DNA of 64,000 bases from Apoderus coryli (lineage: Eukaryota > Arthropoda > Insecta > Coleoptera > Attelabidae), in contig OU452213.1 in the NCBI GenBank assembly GCA_911728435.2, positions 2,335,834-2,399,833 of the forward strand, in the 5' to 3' direction. The notes beneath the pieces were generated by a model. It was not told where the DNA came from and ran no database searches. It saw only the letters and a list, made by a program, of their open reading frames with translations. Made by a program: the position numbers and the translations under genes. Position 1 is the first letter of the stretch. Each line of letters opens with the position of its first letter. Shown one piece after another: positions 48,301 to 60,300 of this stretch.

Positions 48301-51300
48301 AGATCTGATTGCAACTCACACAAGTTGTTACCAAAGACGAAATGAAACTGCAAAACGTAATATACTACTATGATTGCAGGTATCAGGAATTAGCAGTGAA
48401 ATTTTCAAGCAGATAGAGACTGTCGAAAATGACCACGATGCTTCGACAGCGGCCGCCCTAGAGGTAACAGAGATTTTTCATTTAAAAAATTGTCCAAATC
48501 AACCGGTAAACATTTTTCACAGCATGTGGAACGACGTGGTGAGATGATAGTGCGAATATTGGATGTGAGGCATTTGGGTAGAACGGCCAGTGAAACAGCA
48601 AAGCGGTTCGTCGCGATGCAGGATAGTAAACATACCGTGCAATTTGTGGAAATTGTCAAACGGCCAGGACAAACATTGGGGCTGTATATTCGGGAGGGTA
48701 ATGGGCAGGACAGAAGCGATGGGGTGTTTATTTCCAGGATAGCACTGGAGTCGGCCGTATATAATAGCGGATGTTTAAAGGTTGGTTACAGGTTGACGTA
48801 GTGTTTACTGTTTAATAAAATGCGATCGTTAAACGGTATTAATTACGTGGAATATAAGTTATCGAGTTTCAGAGATATACAATACCTACAGATAATCCAC
48901 GTTTCTTTAACAAACTTATCGGATTAGCTTTTAGATCATCTTTAAATTATAATAAATTTTGCAAAACTGCGTTTTACTTTAACATGTTCTGTGAAATAAC
49001 ATTTTGATCCACCAAATCCTGGAATATCATGTCTTCTCTCAACCTGCCTTGAAAAACACACTTTACTCCAACATCTCCAATAAATCAACACTTTCATCAA
49101 AAACACATTTTTCTTTTCTTCACATTTTACTATAACAAACCTTGCACAGCTTTGCTTTATTCCAACTAACCGAAAAGAAAACACGTTTTACCTCAACAGA
49201 TTGTGCAAAACTCTCCTCACAAGTCCAGAAAAAAGGCATTTTACTCCAGCAAATCCGGCAAAACCACACTTGACTTCAAAAATCCTGTAGAACAACACTT
49301 GTCTTTGACAAATCCTGAAAATCCACAATCTGTCTATATAAATCTTGTAAAACCACATTGACTCTGAGAAAACCTGCAAAATCTACACTTTACTCCAACA
49401 AATACGATAAAACAGCACTTTGATCCAACAAATCTGGCAATAACGTCTTTTTCTTCAACAGATCTGTGCAATACCACACTATACTCCAAGAAAACCTTGA
49501 AAAACCACATCTTTTACTCCAACAAATCGTGAAAAACCACACTATTCTTCAACAAGTGCGGAAAAACCACACTTGACTCCAACAAATCCGACAAAACAAC
49601 ACTGTGATCTTGCAAATTTGGAAAAAACACATTTTTCTTCAACAGATCTGGTAAACCAACACCTTTGTTCGTCAAATTCAGCAAACCTATACTTTTCTTT
49701 ATAGTCTCCGAAAACCACACTATACTCCAAGAAACCCTGCAAAAACCACATCGTTGAATCCAATAAATCGGACAAAACAAACACTTTTGTTCAGCAAATT
49801 CCGCAAAGCTAAACTGTTCTTTATAAGGTCTTGAAAAACCACACCATACTTCAAGAAAACCTTAAAAAACCACATCTTTTGCTCCAATAAATCGTGAAAA
49901 ACCACACTATTCTTCAACAAGTGCGGAAAAACCACACTTGACTCCAACAAATCCGACAAAATAACACTGTGATCTAGCAAATTCGGAAATAACACATTTT
50001 TCTGCAACAGATCTGGCAAAACACGCCTTTGTTCGTCAAATTCAGCAAACCTCTACTTTTCTTTATAGTCTTCGAAAACCACACTATACTCCAAGAAACC
50101 CTGCTAAAACCACATCGTTGACTCCAACAAATCGGACAAAACAAACACTTTTGTTCAGCAAATTCAGCAAAGCTAAACTTTTCTTTATAAGGTCTTGGAA
50201 AACCACACTATACTCCAAGAAAACCTTGAAAAACCACATCTTTTACTCCAATAAATCGTGAAAAACCACACTATTCTTCAACAAGTGCGGAAAAACCACA
50301 CTTGACTCCAACAAATCCGACAAAATAACACTGTGATCTAGCAAATTCGGAAAAAACACATTTTTCTTCAACAGATCTGGCAAAACAACAGCTTGATCCA
50401 AAAAATTCAGCAAAACAACACCTTTGTTTGTCAAATTCTTCTTCAAGTCTTCAAAAACCATAATATACTCCAAGAAAACCTGCAAAAACCACACCCATTA
50501 CTCCTACAAATCCCGGAAAACCTCATTCTTCTTCAGCATCCAGAAAAACTGCACTTTGCTTCAAAAATCCACACTCTATCCAAATAAATCTTGTAAAAAC
50601 ACACCTGACTCCAACAAAATCTGCAAAACCAATACTTTACTCCAAAAAATCCGTCAAAACAGCCCGTGGATCTAGGAAATAAAGTTTTGGTTTCGAAGAT
50701 GACCTTAGATTCAGTAAATCTCAAATGAGCACTGTGTTTTTAAGGTCGGTGATGAAATTCTCGCTGTCAATTTGGTGGATGTGACGCACATGAGCTTAGA
50801 TGATGTCGTGATCATCATGTCGATACCTCGACGTCTGGTGCTGGCCACCAGGCAACGGAAAGGCGCCAAAGGTGGACAAGGTTCACCGTCGGTACAACCT
50901 AGGGCAGAGCACAAACCACCACCCGTTGTTGTCATTAAACGCGATCTCAGAGAGGATGAGACTGACGATGGGGAGATGTCAGAGCAACACAGAGATTCAG
51001 TACGACAACGTCATACAGGCGATGGTAGGGAAATGAGTGAATCCAGATCGAGGCTAGGCCTGGGTCTTTCCACATTAGATAGGCAATCGTCCAATTTGGA
51101 TAGGCACACAACTTCTTCGTCTTCCGCTGCCGCCCAACACGCCCAATCAACAGCAGACACAAACGGTATGCATGAGAATAATAATAATAATTGTTGGGCC
51201 AGCAAAACAAACTTTTTGTGTTTTTTGTTTTGTATAGGGTTGGATTTGTATTACAACAGCCGTCCACCTGATAGTAGTTGGGGCTATCAGCCTCCACCGC

Positions 51301-54300
51301 CTGTCATTACTGAGCAGCCGAAATCTAATATGCCACATTTTCAGCAGTATGAACGAAACTATCCGAATACGCTGGAAAGTTTAGCAGAGAAGGTGCATTC
51401 GTTTGGTATGACTAGGCGGATGTCAGCTGGTGGTCAGCCCATGCCTACCAGGTAAACTATTCATCACGGTTTTCCGGTCTATTACCAAGTCATAAAATGG
51501 TTTTCCGGATAATTACCAAGTCATAAAACGGTTTTCCAGTTTATAACAAAGCCATGAAACGGTGTTCTGGTTTATTACAAAGTCATAAAACGGTTTTTCG
51601 GTTTATTACAAAATCATAAAACGGTTTTCCGGTGTATTACAAAGCCATAAAACGGTTTTTCAGTTTCTTACAAAGCCATAAAGCGGTTTTCCGGTTTATT
51701 ACAAAATCATAAAACTGTTTTCCGGTATAACAAAGTCATCAAACGGTTTCCCGGTTTAACACAAAGCCATAAAACGGGTTTCCGGTTTATTACAAAGTCA
51801 TAAAACGGTTTTCTGGTTTATTACAAGGTCATAAAACGGTTTTTAGTTTATTACCGAGTAATAAAACGGTTTTCGGGTTAATTACCAAGTCATAAAACGA
51901 TGATCCCGTTAATTACCAAGACAAAACGGATTCCCGGTTTATTACCAAGTCATAACACGGTTATCCAGTTTATAGTAAAGTCATAAAACGGTTTTCCGGA
52001 TTATTACAAAGTCATAAAACGGTATTCCGGTTAATTACAAAGTCATAAAACGGGTTTCTCGTTAATTACAAAGTTATAAAATGGTTTACCGGTTTATTAA
52101 AAAGTCATAAAGCGGTTTTCCGGTTAATTACCAATCCATAAAGCGGTTTTCTGGATTATTACAAAGTCATAAAACGGTTTTCCGGCTTATTATAAAATCA
52201 TGAAAGGGTTTCCGGTTTATTACAAAGTTATAAAACGGTTTTTCGGTTTATTATAAAGTCATAAAACGGTTTTCCGGTTTATTACAAGGCCATAAAACGG
52301 TTTTCGGTTAATTACCGAGTCATAAAACGGATTTCCGGTTTATTACCAAGTCATAAAACGGTTTTCCAGTTTATAACAAAGTCATAAAACGGTTATCCAG
52401 TTTATAGTAAAGTCATAAAACGGTTTTCCGGTTTATTACAAAGTCATAAAACGGTATTCCGGCATAACAAAGTCATAAAACGGTTTTCCGGTTAATTACC
52501 AAGTCATAAAACGGGTTTCCAGTTAATTAAAAAGTTATAAAACGGTTTACCGGTTTAATAAAAAGTCAAAAGGCGGTTTTCCGGTTAATTATCAATCCAT
52601 AAAACGGTTTTCCGGTTTATTACAAAGTCATAAAACGGTTTTTCGGTTTATCACAAAGTCATAAAACGGTTTTCCGGTTTATTACAAAGTCATAAAACGG
52701 TTTTCCGGTTTATTACAAAGTCATAAAACGGTTTTCTGGTTTATTACCATCATAATGTTCGTCTGCAGTAACAATTTGCTACTACAAGTCAGTGTATCTT
52801 CCAAATCATCATCATCATAATAAAAATAATACTGGCCCCAAGTTAGATCCCTGTAGAACACCCGAAAGCGAATGCTACATTATTTGTACGGTGATATAAT
52901 GATGAAGTATTTTGAGTTTCCTTTAATGATATTTATCCAGACTCCAGTCACAACAAAGTCCTTCGTCCCATTATTACGTTCAACATAGTGGTACTGGTGG
53001 CAGACGTATAATGCCACGCTCCGGTTCCGACCAGCATTTACCGCAGACCGAATACACAGACTACACCAGTATAACACCTGCAGGACGGCATAGTCTGTTG
53101 AGATCTAGTCTGAAATCAGGATCGACATTGAGCAGGTAAAGCATCAGTTAAAGCTTGAAATGTTGTGCGAAGGTTTTATAACGTAATTAGTTCCAGATAC
53201 AATCAACGGTTCGTTGATCAAGCCGCTGTTGTGTCCCAATTGGCACAAGCGAAGTATGGTACCAGTGGTGGTGCGGGTGGTTATGGTACTGCCGGCAGTA
53301 CAATGAGGCGGCCGAGAGGCAGTTTGGATTACTCTAGCGATACGGAGGCTACAGTTGGCTCAAGAAGTGGGTATTATTATTATAATAGGGATCGGGGATC
53401 GGCGGCTGCTGCTCCTGCCCATACCACGATTCCAACAATGGGACGACAAAATTCGTTAACATCGACGGATATGACGACGAAATTTAATTCGTTACCGAGA
53501 GATGCACGCGGATCCACAAGGTTTGTTCATTAATCATTAATAAATAAAAGAAACATCAAGGGGCCAAGATTCGAACCCTGTGGGACCTCCAACGATGTTA
53601 TACGATACAAATTGAGATATGACTTCAGGTAAATCATAGCATCGATCAAACACACAAAAATCATAAACCCAAAATTTATATACCCGGTGTCCCAGATAAA
53701 ATAACTCAATGGGGATTTCGGAAACGGTAAGAGTTACAAGTTTTGTGAAATGGCAAGAAAATTTCGATATTCCGAGCCCAATCCGATGCTGTATTGAAAA
53801 TAAAAATATCTACAGGGGTATTCAAATGGTTGGGGATACAATAAAAATTGCAATTTCTTTGGCATGTTGTAAAGAAATTTATTAATAATACTGGAATGAT
53901 TCCAGATTGGCTATGAGTAAACGGTTTGGCGATAGGAATGTGTCGTTATTGCAAGATGAGGCTGATGGAGCGTTATCGGCTCCTGAAATTACATCATCAA
54001 TACGTAGAGATCGAGGTAAGATTCTGTTTGATTGGCATTAATTGTGAATTATGACGTCCAAATACTTAAAATTAAATTAATAATAAAAATTAAGTGGGTC
54101 ATATTAATTTTACGCAAAAAAATTCGCTGAAACTCCTTTTTTAATGAGGAGTTGCTTGAGTCACAACTTGTAAATAATACTAACTGGGCCCTGTATATTA
54201 GCTTCTACGTATCGAAGCAATATCGAGGCAAATACTATGACTTTAACTATTCATTTTGCTTCAAAAACTAATAATCGTACTCCAAAGTTTTATAAACTAC

Positions 54301-57300
54301 AGTTTCTTATAAAAAATTGCATTTAAGCACTTAGGAAAAATGAAACTTGACAATACAATTAAACTTTGTACTAAGAATATGAGTTTTTGAAGCAAAATGA
54401 ATAATTGGAGTCACAAAATTTGCTTCGATACGTAGAAGGTAATACACAGGGTCTGGTAAAAATTTTCGAAAATTTGACAAAAAAGAAAAATTATCATCTG
54501 ATTGATTTTTCTCTATCGAAGCAAATATTTTGATTTCATCTATTCATTTTGCTTCAAAAACTAATATTCGTACTCCAAAGTTTTATAAACTACAGTTTCT
54601 TTTAAGAAATTGCATTTAAGCACATAGGAAAAATAAAACTTTACAATACAATTAAACTTTGGACTAAGAATATGAGTTTTTGAAGCAAAATGAATAGTTG
54701 GAGTCCTAAAATTTGCTTCGATACGTAGAAGGTAATATACAGGGTCTGGTAAAAATTTTCGGAAATTTGACAAAAAAGAAAAATTACCATCTGCTTGATT
54801 TTTCTCTATGGAAGCAAATATTTTGACTTCAACTATTCATTTTGCTTCAAAAACTGTTTTTCGTACTCCAAATTTGATGCGAACTTTATTTATTTGTAAC
54901 AACGACTGTTTTGTAAGTGATAGAAGTAGTTGTAGCAAAGTTAATATACAGGGTGTGGTCAAAATTTTCACTTTAACAAAGTATTGTTTCCACAAAATTT
55001 AAATTTGTAAATTAATTAAAATTCAATTCGACATAATCTGACGTATATTATGTTTTTCTTAATTGAGAAACGAGGTTTCAGAAAGAAATAATAATAATGA
55101 ATGAGTGCATTATTTCTTTTCCATAATGGAAAGGCAGATGTGAGTAGAACTAAGTAGTTTGCAGAAAAAGAAAGCTATAGAGAGGTAAAACAACACAGGA
55201 GTTTTTTTTTCATTTTAAATAGTCTCATTAAAAGTTTTAAATGGAAAGTGTGCTTTATTTTCAAGCATTAACGATTCACCCTAAGAGCTAGCCGGCGAAA
55301 AGCGAAAGATGGATATGTTGAGTAAATTTTATCATTAAATTATAATACCTTGATAAAAGGATTTTAATTTTTATATTTTGCAAAATAAATAAATAATTCA
55401 GATAAGCAGCAGAGCCTAGAAATTATTATAGAAAAGGTAGTATCGATCTCGATGAAAAGAAGAGACTGATCCAGGTCGTTATAGGCCTATTTCCACTGTA
55501 TTTCGGAGGTAACAAGACTTTTGTCGGGCAGCCAATTTGGGTTTAGGGCTGCTCGCTCGACGATCCAGGCTTTTCTGAGGCTGTACAGTATACGAGTTTC
55601 TATAAAACACTTTCAGATGAATACAGGCAATGGTTGAGTAGGACACCATCAACATCGGCAATCTATGAACAAATCCGTGCATCTAGGGACGTTTTAAATC
55701 AACAAAGAGCGGCCAGATTTACGTATAGCGCTGAAAATATCCACGATGCATTGAAAAATGTAAGTATATAGTATCAAAGCACATCTTGCGGGTCATTTAG
55801 GTTCAGGTAAAACATACATTCAACGAAACTCAATTTTGGACCTTCGAGCTGGATTATCGACTTCGACTCTCCAGCTCTGCGGTTTCTTTTAACTAATAAA
55901 CTCACTTCAACGATCACTGCACATCATAAATAAGGAATAACTCACAGTATTATTTGTCTTGTTACTATCTGTACATTTGTAATATCTTAAATAACAAAAA
56001 ACTAAATTTTGGACCTTCGAGCTGGATAATCGACTTCATGTAAACCATACCTTCAATGAAGCTTGTGTGAGAGGAAATCGCGACAGATTTCTTAAAGTTT
56101 TTATACGATTTCTTGACGATACAAAATTATTTCTTGTATTTAAAGATGGAAAGTGGTCTATATAGTACCTACGGCCGACCGGGAACTACCTCAACATTAG
56201 ATAGACATTTTAGTAGAACGCAACAACCTAACATCCCAGCTAGGTCTTTATCAACGCAACATATCACATCATCGTCGACAGGTAAGTGATATTAACTTTT
56301 TTTTTGGATCAGAGTTGTGTGTTTTGTTTATTTGTTTATTTCTTTATTATTTTTTTAATTTATTGAATGTTTTGTCTACATTTTTTGTTTTTTTTGTATA
56401 TATCTTTTGCCTTTTGGCTTGCCAATTGTACAATATTTGTATTTGTGATGGTTGAACAAAGAATTTAACAAACATTTTCAGCATTGAGTACTACCAGATC
56501 ACCTTCAATGCGCCGCATGCGTCAGCTGTTGGATTTAGACTCAGTGCGAGCTGGGGCACCGAGCCCAGTACCAACACCGAGCGGTACCCTGCCAAGAGGC
56601 CAACGTCAATTGGATATTAATCCTGCCGGTGAGGCTCTACTACTTGAAGTCTCTATTGATTTAAACAATCATATTTCGTTGCAGAGTTTTTGAAGTATAA
56701 AATCGACAAACCAGGTTTAGCAGGCGGTTTATCCCAGTTGACAAGCGCTGCTCTAACTAGCGATGAACCTGTCAGCGGAATGTTATGGGTGCATTTATTG
56801 GCCGGAAGAGGATTGCGAGCGTCTACAGGAACTTCAGCAGCAACGACTCCGGTGACACCAAGCGGACAATCACCAAGCATTGCAGGATCAGGAGGAATGC
56901 GGGATTTATATTGTGTTTTAGAATGTGATCGAGTACACAAGGCTCGTACTGTGGTACGTAGAATTAATGATAAAGGCTCTATTCTGTTCTATTTGCTCAA
57001 TTTCTTAGGTACGAACTGGTGATTTAGTCTTTGATTGGGATGAGAGTTTCGAACTTGATCTGGTCAACAACAGGGAATTGGATTTATTGATCTATTCGTG
57101 GGATCCGCAATACAGACACAAATTATGTTACAAGGGTTCAGTATATCTACCGACCTTGCTGAAATCTGGACCGATACATCAGTTAGCTCTAAAGATAGAG
57201 CCTAGAGGTAACCTGGAGGCAGGAAGGTAGAGAGGTTATATTAATGTGAGGGTAATGTTGCAGGAACTTTATATTTGCGACTGCGCCATACTGACTCTCA

Positions 57301-60300
57301 TAATCTGTATAGAAGACGACCCATGTCAACAATGACCTTAACCAGAACGTCGCCGTTGTTTGGAGTTGATTTGGAGACAGTGGTAAGTTCAGTGAATAAA
57401 ATCGTCTGCAAGGATATTGACGCGAAGTGCAAATGTTCCAGGTAAACCGTGAAAATAAAACCGGAGGGGTACCTGGAGGTGTGGCAACCGGTTTGGTCAC
57501 TGGCAGTCATCAAAGTATCCCGATAATAATTAAAAGATGTGTTGAGGAGGTTGAACGAAGAGGACTGGATATAATTGGTGAGATTCCACTTTATCTTTAC
57601 CGACTGCGCCATTTTGATAACTTATTCTGTTACAGGACTGTATCGGTTGTGTGGTTCAGCGACAAAGAAGCGTATTTTGCGTGAGGCGTTCGAACGCAAT
57701 AGTCGTTCAGTGGATTTAAGTCCTGATAATGTTCCTGACATCAATGTAATCACCGGTGTGTTAAAGGATTATCTGCGAGAATTGCCCGAACCGCTGTTCA
57801 CGAAATGTTTGTATCAGATGATGGTCGATGCTTTGGGTGTTTGTTTACCCGATGATCCCGAGGGTAATGCCAAGCTGATGTTCTCAATTTTGGATTGTTT
57901 GCCAAGGATCAATAGAGTAAGATTTGAGATGAGATTAAGTAGATATTCGGTGAGTATATTTTGATGTTTCAGGCTACTTTAATTTTCCTGATGGATCATC
58001 TGGCTCTGGTCGTATCGGCTTCGGATAGAAATAAAATGTCCGCGCAGAATTTAGCCACAGCCTTGGCTCCACCATTGATTTTACAGTCTAATGAGAGTAT
58101 AACGCCGACTGCATCAGGGAAATCGATCGATTTAGACTACCAGCAACCCATTAGTGTTTTGAAGTATTTGTTGCAAATTTGGCCGACTCCAAAGCATCAC
58201 TCAGGTAATGCTTATATTTAGCGAGAGCACCAATTTCTTTTTACAAGTATTTCTTATCCTTTTCTGCTTTTCTCTTAACAAATTAACTCACTTCAATGAT
58301 CACTGCACATCATAAATAGGGAATAACTCACAGTTTTATTTGTTCTGTTACTATCTGTACATTTTTAATAATTTAAATAACAAAAAACTAAATTTTGGAC
58401 CTTCGAGCTGGATAATCGACTTTGACTCTCGAGCTCTGGGGTTTCTTTTAATTATTTAATTCACTTCAACGATCACTGCACATCATAAATAGGGAATAAC
58501 TCACAGTTTTATTCATTTTGTTACTATCTGTACATTTGTAATATGTTAAATTACAAAAAACTCAATTTTGGACCTTCGAGCTGGATAATCGACTTTGACT
58601 CTCGAGCTCTGGGGTTTCTTTTAATTATTTAACTCTCTTCAACGATCACTGCACATCATAAATAGGGAATAACTCACAATTTTATTTGTTTTGTTACTAT
58701 CTGTACATTTGTAATATGTTAAATAACCAAAAACTCAATTTTGGACCTTCGAGCTGGATAATCGACTTTGACTCTGGAGCTCTGGAGTATCTTTTAATTA
58801 TTTAACTCACTTCAACGATAACTGCACATCATAAATAGGGAATAACTCACAGTTTTATTCATTTTGTTACTATCTGTACATTTGTAATATGTTAAATAAC
58901 AAAAAACTCAATTTTGGACCTTCGAGCTGGATAATCGACTTTGACTCTCGAGCTCTGGGGTTTCTTTTAATTATTTAACTCACTTCAACGATCACTGCAC
59001 ATCATACATAGGGAATAACTCACAGTTTTATTTGTTTTGTTACTATCTGTACATTTGTAATATGTTAAATAACAAAAAACTCAATTTTGGACCTTCGAGC
59101 TGGATAATCCACTTCGATTCTCCAGCTCTGCGGTTTTCGTGTTAGTAACAAAACAATCAGCTGCATTAAAATGTAGTAAATGCACAGCGTTTAGCGAGTA
59201 GTAGATGTGCCGGGGTGTTGTTGGTATTTAGAGGGGGACCTTTCCAGACAGGTCGGCGCGGCAGGCTTCCCGGGCCGCGTGGAGACACTCGCAGTGCATT
59301 GCCTCAGGCGGTACAGCAACAGGTCCAGGTGGGACACTTGCAGCCGGTCCGCGAGCAATCTCGGCACTCAGCGGCTCAGTCTCCAGTTCCTCTTCGCTCA
59401 GTAGTCTTGGGCCAGCAGCAGCCACAGCGAGGCCCACAGCCACCGGTCCCATCACACCAGATACTCGTAAGTAGCGTTCATACTCGCCAATACGCTTTTA
59501 ATTTGTGATTATTATAGGGCCAATCATCAGTAAGCAAAGGTCCCTACCGTCCGCTATCGCCCCGAATCGCTCTGCCGTCATCAACAGCGGCGGGGGTGGC
59601 AGCAGCAACATCTACGCAACCACTGGTAGTGGGCGGTCCTCCGGGGGCAGTTTCCTCAGCCAGCAGCACAGCATCCCCACTCAAACCCCGCCATGTGATA
59701 GTTTCCTCGCCAGGCTCGCCAAGCAGCAGTAGCGGCGACAGTCAATCAGGTTCAGACTCTGTCAAACACTGCCTGCCCAGCCGTGTTAGTTCGCCAGCGG
59801 TTAGACCTTCGCCCTCTTCCCAAGCATTGTTGCGAGCCTCACCATCAGCGACATTAACCTCACCGGGACTGCGCCAGTCTCCATCAACAACTCTAGATGG
59901 TTAGTCAACTATATATTCCAACATGAAATTATTTTCCTACAATTAAAAAGCTGTTTCAGGTACAAGAAACTCACCATCAATCACCAGCCTCAGCAGAGCA
60001 TCTCCATCATTACTCAGTCGATCCAGCTCACCAGCAATGCAAGCCAGTTCAGCTGGATTAAATGTCACTTTAACCGGTGTTACACCGGCGTCATTCTCAT
60101 CAACCACAAGCAGTACATCATCAGTGATGTATGGGATCCATCACTACACTCCTGCGACGACGTACGCCAGTACAAATCCGTTTTTGACTGGCGCGTATAT
60201 GTCGCAAACTAGTGATGGTTATGCAAGTGACAAGTTCAATACGATTGGAACTGCTAAGGAGATGAAGTCGTTCTTTGAGAGTTATACAGCGAGCAGTAGT

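Noticed and set aside
49514..50494. Several 80-100-codon minus-strand frames with repeated Leu/Val peptides
   Set aside because: They are produced by the 36-bp array, whose period is a multiple of three, and lie in a syd-1 intron.
59207..59404. 65-codon frame [11 protein letters not shown]
   Set aside because: It is another frame of syd-1 exon 19; the Gln-rich frame joins the flanking exons in phase.
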